A DNA stretch of 64,000 bases from Dallia pectoralis (taxonomy: Eukaryota; Chordata; Actinopteri; Esociformes; Umbridae), in the NCBI GenBank assembly GCA_029465975.1, contig CM055730.1, forward strand, positions 13,292,767-13,356,766, in the 5' to 3' direction. Below are positions 48,834-60,589 of this stretch, in pieces. Within the stretch, counting starts at the first letter, position 1. Every line of letters starts with the position of its first letter. The position numbers were made by a program, and so were the translations under genes. The notes under the pieces were generated by a model, which saw only the letters and a program-made list of their open reading frames with translations, searched no databases and had not been told where the DNA came from.

Positions 48834-51800
48834 CTAATTTTGACACCTGAGCGGTAATTTGGACTTGGGAGGTGTTGCTTGAGATTCATTTTCTGCCACT
48901 TTGGAACGACTAAGGGATTTGTTCTCTTTCTTGCTGGCCTTCTGCTGAAAGCACAAAAAAACATAAATAAAACAAAGCCAGGGCATGGACTGACAACCGT
49001 AGTTTAAACTATTTAACGAAAGGGAAACCTGTTAATTTTACCTTGAAAAAGGGAACTCTTCCGTTTTCATAGCACATGAGATTTTCATCGTTGTAAGACT
49101 GCTCAGTGATGTTGCTGTCATTGCACACCTCGTCCTCCAAGGAGTCCTACGACAAAATTGAGGTCAAAAAAATAAACATACACTCTGCATGTCTAAGTGC
49201 ATGCTGGAGAGCAAAGACCTGTCAATATTCAATCACAAGCCCATAAAATCATCAAACTACGTGATCTGATGCGTACCTGATCGACTTGCTTGTCCTTGTC
49301 CTCCTCCTCCTCCAATAATGTGTCACATTGGAACAGGGCTACCTGCACCGCCTCCTGCTGGTGACGGACGCCCTCCAGCAGTTCTGCTCTGCTCTTAGAC
49401 TTGTCCAGGACACGGGGGTAGACAAACTCTCTCCTCTGAGGAGTTGTACCTGCAAGAACAATCAAGGAAAAATGAGCTCAGTAATTCAGACCAAGCGTAG
49501 AAAAAAAGTCAGTTCAATATGACAACTAAACACTAAGATTGTGTTAAAAAGTAACTGCCCAACTCAATAGAGCTCTAAACTTAAGCCCACTCAGCCAGAA
49601 CAGACGGACATCCATGTAGCTCTTAAATGAAAACTAGAAGGATCAGATCATCTGTAAGAGCTATACTGCCAGAGGAATGACCAGTGCCCGCTAGAGAGTG
49701 CCCACTATGTACTGTAAACTAGTTATCATCTGTAAGAGCTATACTGCCAGAGGAATGACCAGTGCCCGCTAGAGAGTGCCCACTATGTACTGTAAACTAG
49801 TTATCATCTGTAAGAGCTATACTGCCAGAGGAATGACCAGTGCCCGCTAGAGAGTGCCCACTATGTACTGTAAACTAGTTATTCAAATGACAGCTAATCA
49901 AGTGTTCTAAGTGTTGAAGCAAGTGTGGCAATGTCACAATTATGTCAAGTTTTATCAGTGAAAACTTCCAGTTAAATTACACAAATGTGACTTAGTTTTC
50001 ACAAAGAAATTAAGCTGAACTGAACACTTTTACAGTGCAGACATTCATTAGAGCTCACCAGTTGGGACGTCTTGTTTGAGCTCCTCGCCAAGGAACCGGT
50101 GGACACAATCTAGGCCGTCTTCCATGTGGGCCTTGAGTTCTGCCTGGTTGTGTTCCAGGGTGTTCTGGTCCAGGGACGTTTGTTCCTTCATTGTGATCAG
50201 ACCCTCTTCAACCATCCTCTGTTGCTGCTTTAGCTGCCCACTCAGCTCCTGTACCCGTTCTTCACAGCTCTGCTCCACACTCTGATAGACAACGAACATA
50301 TAAAAAAAAAAACGCGGTCAGGTTCAGTGAATACCAAGATCTAATAACAGACAACTCAGGAATTGCAAAACTAAGCAGTAGGAAATGGAAACAGCTGTAC
50401 AGTAAAAACTTTACTTAGACCAATGAAAAAAAGAAAACACTCAAGAATGGGAGCCATCATCAGCTAATATACACAACACAAAAATCAAGTAGCTGATTTT
50501 AATGTAATCATGCACGAGAGTATGAGGTGTACCAGGAGCAGGTTCTGAGAGGATGTGTTGTTGTCTCTGATCTGGGTAAGCTGATCCTGGGCCAGGGAGT
50601 CACTGATGTCCCTGGTGGTGACACACCATTCAATGCTCTTCTCACCCAGCTGGGTCAGAGAGCCATGCAGGTGGTTACAGTAGCTGGAACACTCCTCCAC
50701 AGTTTGCTGGGCATCCATGGCATTCTGATTGAACTCAGCGATCAGATTGACAGTGCTGGATTCCAAACATTCTTTTTGCACTGTAGTCTTGTTTTCAAGA
50801 GCCCCGACTGACCTGGAAGATGGAATAAAAAGAGCTTGAGGCTCCACACAGGCTGAAATCTGAAGTGAAGACAGAAACATGCAGAATCATTGGAGAAAGC
50901 CAATGCAAAAGACAAAAGTCCATCACGTCAATGAGTGAGTTAGGAGCCTAGTTGCACTTACGTTTGCATGGTATTCTGTAGGGACTGGACAGGGCCACTA
51001 AGAGAGTCTGAGGCACTCATCAGGCCAGCATAGCTTTTACTGTTCTCAATGACCAGGAGGTTCAACTGGTTCTGCAAACACTGAATCACTTGGTTCATGC
51101 CCTGAGGAATCGCAAACAGACAACATATTTATTAAGTCCAGTTCTCCTTAAAACAAGCCAGTTCGGATTGTCAGGTGGAAAAAAAAAGGTCATGTCTGAT
51201 GAGCGTTTTGTTTCAACCACAAGTAAGCATTAATTTCTTGCTTTTTATGTTACAGGGCATTAAAAAAACAATAGTCTCGCAATAACTTTCCCACCGATCC
51301 CACTTGTGAACATGAATTTGCAGTTATGCCTTGTTGCAGCAACTACCAGCCAGTCTAGGTACAGAGGTAGATTGACAAACGGTCACTGACTTTTTTCAAA
51401 TAGGAAACATTTATCCAGACCTAGACTGATGGAGAAAGCATTTACAGGCAAACAACCATGAATTAGAAACATTTAACACTTATTGCAGTCATACCATGGC
51501 ATTTTCCTGGTCGGCTCTGTTGATCTGTTCCTTCAGTTTCTGCTGCTCAACTTTAAGGGAGTCAAGACTGTCTGTAGCCACGCCCTTAAGGGCAGTCAGG
51601 TCTTGGGTTAGGGCACTGAAGAACGACATCATCTCCACCTTCATGGACTCCATCTGTAGAAAAAAAATTGTCAAATGTAAACACTACAACAGTACTGTAT
51701 TAACACAGTAATTACACATTTTATCTAGCGTCTCTCACCCTTTCTGCAAGAGAATGGCGGCTTGCTAGAGTTTTCTTTAGGCTATCGTTCATGGCTATGA

Positions 51801-54800
51801 CGGCACTAAGGCCCGGCAACATCTGGGTCAAAATAACCTCCTCCAGCTCCATCTTATGCTCCTCCTTTAATAAAAAAACAAAAACATTGTTTATTATGAA
51901 TCCTCATACATATTGAATGTAACGGCTGTGCACAAACCATACAGGGAAAACATGTTAATCAATATAAGACAGAGCATCATCTCAAGTCTTACCAAAACCT
52001 GATGCAAGCTGCTTTTTGCCTCGTTGCACAGTGACTCTTGGGCCATTATTTTAGCCTGACATTTGGTCACGCCATCGGCAACTAAGTCTTTGATGCCACA
52101 TAAGGACGTAGCAATGGTAGCCATGGACCCTTTGACAGCTTTGTCATTCACTGTGAGAAGGCCCTCTGAGCGAAAAAAACAAAAAAAACAATTAGATATC
52201 TAATCATTTGACCAAATGTTATTAATCATACCACATTACTAAGCAACATTCAGTCACTCATTGTATGCAGAGACAGCATTGTTATTTCTCAAACACACAT
52301 AAATGTTGCCAGTCAGGAATGAAAGTAAGACATTAAGGGCAAACAATATGTTCTGTGTACACACACACGAAATTCCTATTTATTTACAGGCACAGCATCT
52401 TTAACTGCGGGGATGAGGGCAAATGCAACCACGACATTATTATGTTATCAGTTCAAAAAGGGTAATAAAACAAGTTCTGTAAATGTGTGAGTGTAACGTA
52501 AACATTATCAAACCAGTTGAAAAACACGTTTCGTTGTTTTAACATTCACTAGACACTGTATAAGCACGAGTAGATTTCAAAACGCTCACCAACGGATGTT
52601 CTGTAGGAGTCCATCATGCTTTGCTGTTTGATAAATTGCTCTTCCGTGGAGTTCTGCATCTGGCTGAACGCTGCATCCATGCGTTTAGCGAAGGTCATCT
52701 GGATCTCAGAGTTGTGCTCCTCAACGTTCATTTTCCTCTCCAGCTTGGCATGCAGGCCAAACACATCTTTAGTGCTTGCATCAACCACTGTCAGCAACTA
52801 AAAAAAATATGAAAATTAATATTTGCCTAAGACCATTTGAATATACAGTAAACTGACCAGTACATTTATGTCACCCTAACCTTGTCTGCGGTGTTGTACA
52901 GCTTTGTCTCAGTTGTAGCCAGCTCAGACACTACCAATTCCTCTTCTGTGAGCTTCTGCTTAGTCACTTGCAGGTTCTTGTTAGTCTCTTCAAGCTTCTG
53001 GTTCTTCTCTACCAAGTCATTGCTGCACTGGTCCAGCTTCTCCTTGCTATCATCAAACAGCTCCACAACCTGGGAAGGAAAGTTTGGTTCACTAATAATT
53101 TGAAGCAAAGAAGAAATGGACCATCACATTTAAATTGGATTGAATCCACAAAAACAAATATGATTCAACATTGTTAAATAATGTCCCAAAACTTGAATAT
53201 ATTCAGAGATTTCACTGCACATTCCTGTGTTATAATAATTTAAACATAGAAATGTATATTCAGTTTCAAATACTTCACATCAACCACGTAACCCAGAATG
53301 TAGACATTAACACACTTGTGGGCACACAATGTTCAGTGACAATTGACACAATAAAAATGACACACAATTATTGTTTGAAAAAATAATTTAACTTGCCCAT
53401 CTAGAAACTCAGTTAAATCGAATATATCTAAACTACTATGTAGATCTGAAATAAACAAATAAAAATGAATATTTCATGCCACAAAACCAGTGCCTAAATA
53501 TTTGCAAACTGGGATGGTCGATGACAAATTGACTGCTTTCATACAGGCCTATTGTAGCAGATACACAAATGCCTTTATAGTGTTCACGACAAACTCATTA
53601 ATCTGACTTATTCAAACGTGCGCCAAGTGTTCCCCCTTCAACCCGGACTCTCTGGAATGTCATATAGAAATGTGATTAAGGACCTAGGTCATCATAGCAA
53701 ATGCTAATGGACTTGGGACAGTAGATGTTGAGTGGAGTCTTCTTAAGCATATACGATGCCGTTCTGGTTCTTATCATGTGACTCAAAATTATATAACCAG
53801 AATCTTTACAAACAGGAAGGCATTCAAGCAAATAAAAACAGTGATTATATTTAAAGTTGTTACTGAGATAAATGGGTTAATCCATATAACTAGTGATAAT
53901 TGGAATTAATGAGTATACAGTTACTATTCATAACAAACACTCTTACTCTGAAGGTAGTCTGAACCGGAGTTGGATTCAGTTATTGTACATCAAAAGGCTT
54001 ACCCTCTTCAGTTCCTCCTCAACAGCTGCAATCCTCTCAGTGTATTCGGTTATCTGCTCTTCTTGGGAAGCTATTGTGCACGCCATGTTCCTGATAATAG
54101 ATGGATAGTTAACACCTACTCAGACGGTTATAAATCCAAACCATACCTGTTCACACAACGTGTTTGCGTTGGACACTTACTCGTAGTTCTCAGACGACAG
54201 ATAAACTCCATTCTTATCCCGAGTGGCGGCCAAATCCCGTTTGAGACGTTCAATTTCTTCTGTGTATTCCTAATGAAGAAACAAAAAGGTTCAGTTCTAC
54301 AAATAACATGGGCTGCAAATAGGTTTTGCCCAACCTGTAAGAAATACATTAAATAAAAAGGATTCGCAAACATTCATTTTAACTTCAATCAGGTCTGGAA
54401 TATGAAAGGCAAATTTCTAAACAGCAGATAAACAAGTGATTCGAACAACAACTAAATACAGACAGTTTGCAGTATTTGCATGCTAGTTTGCTGCGACTGA
54501 AAAAAAAAAAATATATCACTTACAACATTTGCATTGAACACATCATTTCCTTGACAGATCCAAATTTTACAACGCTCAGTCCCTAGTCTAAACCAAGTGT
54601 TGATCCACGTCACCAATATCAATGGCAGCACAATATTACATTTAAATAAACATGCAAATCAATCTCTTGACTTGGCAGCTGAATATCCTAACAGCATTAT
54701 AAAGCATGGAATAGTTGAATCTGGTTCATTATTACATTTACCTTGATAAGTGTTCTTTTGGTTAACTTCTGATTGACTTCAGGCTTGTTCATTATGTTCT

Positions 54801-57800
54801 TGGCCCGGTTCGCATATTCCAGGGTACTCAGAGTTTCCTAGAAATTTCACAAACGGGAAAAGGTAAGTACCATAGATTTCGTGCCAAGCTAGCCTCTGCT
54901 GTGAAGCGATCAAAGCCTAGACACACCTCCAAGTTGACAGAGGCTGGGGAAACGGTGGCGATGATGGAGGTCTTGGTGCGTCCTCCCAGTGAGTCCTGGA
55001 GGATGCGGGTGAGTTTCGACTCCCTGTAAGGTATATGGGGCCTCTTCTCAACCAGTGCAGTGATCACCCTGCCCAGCGTCAATAGAGACTGGTTGATGTT
55101 GCCAGCCTCACGCGCTCGTTTATCCACAGCCCCAGAACGGCCAATGTTCTCACTACCAGCAAGGTCCACCTACAAGGGAAACAACACATTAGGATATTAC
55201 TGTAAACTACAGAGTAGGTCAAGTCTGTACAAAGATAACCAAGAACATCGTAAACAAGAATGAACTCTTAGCCAGGTCAACCATACCAAGTTCAACTTTC
55301 CAATCTTGACCAGTTCCTCTCCTTCAACCGTTATCTCCTTCATATGAATTGTGACAGAGAACACCGAGTGAGAACGGCTGGGGGGGAAAAGGAAGACAAG
55401 ATCAATGGAGACCAAAACCCTAAAAACACCCAGAGCGTGACATGTGGGGGTTAGGGTTAGACATGCAGGTTTACCTAGAGTAGGCATTCATGAGAGTGGA
55501 GGCAGTCTTTCGCTTGGCGGATCCACGCTCCAGAATCTGGTACACCTCATTTTTGTTGTGCACAGTGATTTCCTCAAGGCCCTTGATGATAACACCCCTC
55601 TGATAGAGGGACACACTAGATTAAATCCTTAAAAGCAGGTTAACAAACATGTTCAGTCTTATGAAAGCCAATGTCCAAGTATAACAACAAGGAGCATAAG
55701 ACTGTAGGACTTCTTCAATGAATATCCCATATTTTTCCCTAACAAATGGGAACAATATTTCCATCAAGTGCCCAGAAATTTTGTAAAGAAATGCAGTATA
55801 ATGTTAAGTTAACTAGTGTGTCATAATGTTTCCAAATAGTTTGTCAAAAGTCCATCATATACACCTATCATAAGCTCTATAGAGATTGATTGGAGTTATT
55901 CAAATGAAATGTAAAAACATGTTAACATTTTAACGATAAAAACATGTACATTGTCTTGGGTTTCAACCAGCATTGTGAAGAACAAACATTCCCAATAAAG
56001 GAAAGGGCATAGAAAATTATAAATACACTGAAAACATTTTAGACAGACAACACAGAAATGAAGCTATTAAAACATATGCGTGTTCTCACGTTGCTAAAAT
56101 GCGAGGGCAGGCCTGAAGTCAGTTAGATATAGGAATATACCAATCTTGTCAGTTGTACAACTTGATGCCTTCAACTAAAATGTGTCCTCTCATTTTACCC
56201 AACCGTGAGGTGCAGGGGGCAGCCCTAATCAGTTCCTGATTTGACTTCCACGTCAACGGCGCCTGGGGAGCATTTTAGGGTTAACGGTCTTGCTCAAAGA
56301 TAGAACAACTAAGGTTTTCTTGATGGTGGGGGGATTAAAACCAGGGACCCAAACCACTAGGCCACCTTGCAGCCGTTAAAGAAGCGAGTAACCTTAACAG
56401 AATGACATCACTGAAAACGAAATAACCAAAAGCTGAATGGTTTAATGAGTTGTCCTACAATAACAATGACTGCAGAATAAAAGGTGGTCTGACAGAAACA
56501 GGGTTAATGCATTTGTGACCAGGATCAGAAGTGAGACAATGGCTAGTACCTTATTACGTGGATCATCAAACAACTGAAGGCGTTCAGTGACATCGGGACA
56601 TGGACTTAGCAGGTCAAAGAGCTCCTCGTTGTAGATCTCCAACAAGGAAACCTTGACAGAAAACTCAGTTCCACCGTCTGTTAGCTTTTCGAATATCTGA
56701 TGAAGTGTCCGGGGAATGATACCAGCAAGGGGGTCCTAAGAGTCCATTAAAAATAATATTAGTACACATACTTAGGACAATAATATAAACAAGTAAATCA
56801 AAAACCTGTGAGAAGTTATACCTCTTCCCATGTAAATTCTTCATCAGGAGATCTTTCTCCTTCCATTGTAAAGGTCTTACCGGTTCCCGTTTGGCCATAT
56901 CTACATAGCAAAGTGGATGAAGACAGTTTAAAAATGGCTCTTGTACATAATCCAACAGCAAACAAGCTGTTTGCAATGACAAGATGTAACAGTGACCAAA
57001 AAAATCTTACTTACGCAAAAACCGTACAGTTGTATCCACTTATCACTTCATCCAAAATAGGACACACTACACTCTTGTACACTTCTATTTGTTTGGCTGC
57101 TGCACCAAACACCTGTGTCAATAATGACATTCAATTTGACCATTAAGAACAGCATCTATTAAAAATAGTAATTTGGATGTTAACTTGACAGATTAAATTC
57201 CATACAAATGTGTTTCATTAGATAAGCACCAAACGAGGCACACCGACATATGAGGTTACTAGTTTGGTAACATTTAAACCTGCGCAATTTCTTTTTTATG
57301 AAATCACTACAATTAAATAATTGAAGATGGTGTTCTCCAAGTTCGTCTAATCAGGGTTATTGGAAAACAATGGATATTTTGCAAGCTTGTTAAAAAAACA
57401 TCACATTTGCAAGACAATCAGTTTAAAGTGGTGGCATTACGATTTACCATATCAAAGGTGTATGTCTTCCTAGCGGCCTTGTCGCCAATTCCTCCCGTCC
57501 GAACATTGATCTCTTTCCTGTTCTGATCAGCATCAATGACTCCATGGGAGTTAGTCTTGCGTTCTGCGATGTTGAAGGGTCTGCAGAGATGGAGAGACAT
57601 TTAGTGCGTCTACAAAACACACTACAGTAGTTAGGTCGACAAAACACCCTACGGTAGTTAAGTCTACAAAACACCCTACGGTAGTTAAGTCTACAAAACA
57701 CCCTACGGTAGTTAAGTCTACAAAACACCCTACGGTAGTTAAGTCTACAAAACACCCTACGGTAGTTAAGTCTACAAAACACCCTACGGTAGTTAAGTCT

Positions 57801-58532
57801 ACAAAACACCCTACGGTAGTTAAGTCTACAAAACACCCTACGGTAGTTAAGTCTACAAAACACCCTACGGTAGTTAAGTCTACAAAACACCCTACGGTAG
57901 TTGGGTCTACAAAACACCCTACGGTAGTTAGGTCTACAAAACACCCTACGGTAGTTAGGTCTACAAAACACCCTACGGTAGTTAGGTCTACAAAACACAC
58001 TACGGTAGTTAGGTCTACAAAACACACTACGGTAGTTAGGTCTACAAAACACACTACGGTAGTTAGGTCTACAAAACACACTACGGTAGTTAGGTCTACA
58101 AAACACACTACGGTAGTTAGGTCTACAAAACACACTACGGTAGTTAGGTCTACAAAACACACTACGGTAGTTAGGTCTATAAAACACACTACAGTACCTA
58201 GGTCTATAAAACACACTACAGTACCTAGGTCTACAAAACACACTACAGTACCAAGGTCTACAAAACACACTACAGTACCAACTGTTACTAGACAGTTGTT
58301 ATCTCAGTGTCCACAGACTAATGTTTCATTCGTTCACAGCCGCAGTAGTGAACTGGCTCGTTAATAACATGCATGACTGAATACACCAATCGTACTCCCA
58401 ATGGTGCTTATAACTACCATTCTATATATTATTGTTTAGATACATAGCGCGAACATACCTGCATCTCACAACGACTTGAATATTCCTCCCCTCCTTATCC
58501 TTCTTGGCGACACTGAACGAGTTTTGCGACAT
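48834..58532 (-). CDS. kif11: Kinesin-5 motor Eg5
   Basis: Homotetrameric plus-end motor that slides antiparallel microtubules apart to build the bipolar spindle. Twenty-two coding exons (1062 codons plus stop; human 1056), all GT-AG and in phase: 58532-58459, 57580-57448, 57112-57015, 56900-56822, 56735-56550, 55599-55475, 55377-55287, 55169-54927, 54837-54742, 54269-54181, 54090-54003, 53069-52881, 52797-52590, 52165-51993, 51864-51739, 51653-51495, 51101-50962, 50812-50533, 50281-50059, 49449-49277, 49146-49042, 48944-48834. The motor domain shows P-loop GQTGTGKT (104-111), switch I NAYSSRSHSVF (from 228), switch II DLAGSE (264-269) and neck NKPEVNQKLTKR. A coiled-coil stalk follows. The BimC box has DVPTGTTPQRR, with Thr936-Pro matching the Cdk1 site Thr926 of human. 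The tail ends KLPLRCQN. Start ATG chosen by MSQNSFSVAKKDKEGRNIQVVVRC. Confidence 0.97.
49645..49881. repeat. 78-bp tandem repeat in a kif11 intron, three copies
   Basis: Copies with tgtaagagctatactgccag start at 49653, 49731 and 49809, giving a 78-bp period, and look identical. The array lies in the intron between exons 19 and 20. Such identity suggests a recent event. Confidence 0.95.
56146..56380 (-). mobile_element. tRNA-derived SINE in kif11 intron 5
   Basis: Read on the minus strand, the element begins with a tRNA-like head (A box ggtggcctagtggtttggg; decayed B box ggttttaatccc), followed by a tRNA-unrelated body with gagcaagaccgttaaccc, gacgtggaagtcaaatcag, ggcagccccctgcacctc in slightly decayed form, and an end with gacacattttagttgaaggc and gttgtacaactgac. 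The order and words match a SINE family I know from salmoniform and esociform fish. It is in sense with kif11 and well clear of splice sites. Confidence 0.8.
57608..58283. repeat. 27-bp minisatellite in kif11 intron 1, about 25 copies
   Basis: The unit (acaaaacaccctacggtag plus ttaagtct) has a 27-bp period. Variants are zoned, not mixed: at the left ccctacgg with ttaagtct, then ccctacgg with ttaggtct, then cactacgg with ttaggtct, and at the right edge cactacag with acctaggtct. It lies between coding exons 1 and 2 and ends only about 28 bp from the exon 2 acceptor. Because 27 is a multiple of three, two minus-strand frames stay open for 240-274 codons. Neither is the kif11 frame. Confidence 0.95.
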
Positions 58533-58741
58533 GTTTGCACTCCAAAAAATGCAAACATCAACTGGAAAACAAATTATGGTAATAAAACGTTACACTCCAA
58601 CTCATATAAGTAACAAATGAAATGACAGTGAACTTGTTAGCTACATTATTAGCTGCCTAACGTTGACTCTGTGCTAAACAACGACAGGAAATATAAACCG
58701 TTAACTTTACGCTGGCTAATTCATTTTGAAAGTATTCTTAC

Positions 58742-58860
58742 CTATTTGCTGTCGTCTAGTAGTTAAGGTATTATTATGTAAATAGCAAGCTAGTGAAATA
58801 TTCTTGAAACTCAAGATTAAATGGCGCAACTCCAACACAGACGCTTTACCGTGCGATTTT
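58742..58860 (-). other. kif11: Probable non-coding first exon of kif11
   Basis: Minus strand: a good donor (caaatag|gtaagaat) at 58742/58741 and an acceptor (gttttccag|ttgatg) at 58562/58561, 29 bp before the start codon, imply a 5' UTR intron of about 180 bp. The upstream end of the exon is a guess. Confidence 0.5.
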
Positions 58861-58875
58861 TTTTTTCCAAAATTA

Positions 58876-58947
58876 TTTGAAATTATTTTCATTCCAGAAG
58901 CACAGCCAATAGCTATAGGGCAAATAGCTAAACTGCGATTTTATTGG
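58876..58947 (-). promoter_or_regulatory. kif11: kif11 upstream region with two CCAAT boxes
   Basis: CCAAT motifs occur in opposite orientation at 58906-58910 (+) and 58943-58947 (-), 37 bp apart, with TTTGAA at 58876-58881. Paired NF-Y sites 30-40 bp apart plus a CHR (TTYGAA) are typical of G2/M genes, which fits kif11, but the CHR is reversed relative to the gene, which weakens it. Confidence 0.4.
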
Positions 58948-58949
58948 CA

Positions 58950-59520
58950 GTTTTGGGTCACATGAAAAATAGCGACGCGATGCATCACGGGACAGATATA
59001 TTCGAGAAAGTTAGAGTTGGACGCAGCAACCGACAACACTCCCGCCCAGAAGAGTTTTGACCAACCGTGTTGCCGTTGTCATGGTTCGTCATGCGGTTGT
59101 TTAACTTAAAGTCATAATTACGATACATAAAAAAGATACATTATAACGAAGAAACTCCCAGATTTCGGAAATATTAATTGGTCTCGTATTTAGTGCAAAT
59201 GTTACGTTTTTGAGATAAATCCCAAATTATTCCCAGTCACTCATTTAAGGAGCGTAGCGCTATCGTCATCAAAAGAGTTTCCAATCTCCCCAAAAGTGTA
59301 TCTGTTGGGACAAACCGCTACTTAGCACTGACCACCAGAAAAAAAACATTAGTGTTTGATAATAACAACATAGACCTTTTGTTTTACTGGAAATGGTTTA
59401 TTATTAATTAACCAAAATGTATCAATTAAAATTGCAAACCATTTGTTTATAATTAAGTTGTTATTTAGCAACATATTTTAAGTTACAATATATATTTTCC
59501 TCTCAATAATTAATTTGGTC
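58950..59520. other. DNA upstream of kif11, nothing further recognised
   Basis: A moderately CpG-containing patch (about 58970-59100) lies just beyond the CCAAT pair and could be part of the kif11 promoter. The rest is AT-rich. Confidence 0.4.
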
Positions 59521-59525
59521 ATGTT

Positions 59526-59558
59526 GGTGCCACTATGCATGTTTCCCATAGTGGCACC
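59526..59558. repeat. Perfect 12-bp inverted repeat (hairpin)
   Basis: GGTGCCACTATG (59526-59537) and its exact complement CATAGTGGCACC (59547-59558) flank a 9-base loop. An ATCT tetranucleotide run (59569-59590) starts 10 bp later. Confidence 0.9.
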
Positions 59559-59568
59559 TATCTATACA

Positions 59569-59590
59569 TCTATCTATCTATCTATCTATC
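59569..59590. repeat. TCTA tetranucleotide microsatellite
   Basis: About five to six uninterrupted copies beside the hairpin. Confidence 0.9.
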
Positions 59591-59879
59591 AATAGAAATA
59601 GAAATCCAGGTTACCCTTGATAAAAAACACCACTTTGAAGAAAAGAAAACATTCTTTCCAACTCCCTTCTAGGTTAAGCATTAATTTGAGGTTGTGCTGT
59701 TTTACATTTGGTAATTTCATTCCAGGATTTAAGATGTGTCACTGGTATAATATCACAACTGATTTTAAATTTAACTAGTGTGATTTGAGACACCTTTGCT
59801 ATTACCTCAGACATGCCATATTATCTGCAGATTTTTAACCTGGGTTATTGTTATGGTTCCTGCTGGTGACATAACTTCC

Positions 59880-60585
59880 AGCAACAATCAGTAACAATTC
59901 AACATCATATTTTTTTTAACATAAAAATTAAAAACAATAAACTAAGACATACTGCTTGCTCACAGTGTAGCATTGTTGTTAAAACTCCCAGTTCACACAG
60001 ATTAAGGAAATGTTCATAATGAAGACAAATTACTTGCCACTGCCCTACAATTAAACCATTCAAGCTTATGTCACATTTTCGGGAACAGAAACAATGTTGG
60101 ATCACTGGTTGTAAAATTCATTCAGTAGGATATAAGTTCAAAATAATATCCAAGTGTTTAGGCATTCACTCTGTAGCAGTTCATATTAAGCACACATTTA
60201 AGCACAACAAGGAAGTCTCCAAACACTTTTCAAAGAAGAGCACTAAGTGGTAGATTGTGCATATTTTTTTTATTGAATGATATATGCAAGTATTGCACCA
60301 ACCTGAAGATTTACCCCAGAACACTCCCTGCTTTAATTCCTCCCAATTTTGTTCACAACATGTATCCATATAGGGCTGAATACTTATTATATAAATATAT
60401 TGTCATTTGGTGTTCTATTTAATATTAATCTTTATATAAAAGTCAATAATTTCACATTTTGTTTTGGCAAAAGAGTATTTTGTTGACCATAATGTATTAT
60501 AAAGTCCTTGTAGATCACACTTTGAAATAAAAACAAAATGAGGAAAATATCATTGGGGTTGAATACCTTTTGACACCATAGTACA
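59880..60585. mobile_element. Possible non-autonomous DNA transposon remnant
   Basis: Stretches such as gcattcactctgtagcagtt, taagcacaacaaggaagtct and the end ggggttgaataccttttgac resemble interspersed fish repeats related to Tc1 tails, from memory. No TIR pair could be confirmed. Confidence 0.3.
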
Positions 60586-60589
60586 TGTT

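Noticed and set aside
57444..58268. 274-codon minus-strand ORF overlapping kif11 exon 2
   Set aside because: It exists because the 27-bp unit is a multiple of three. Its frame differs from the kif11 frame in exon 2, and the real acceptor lies between the array and the exon.
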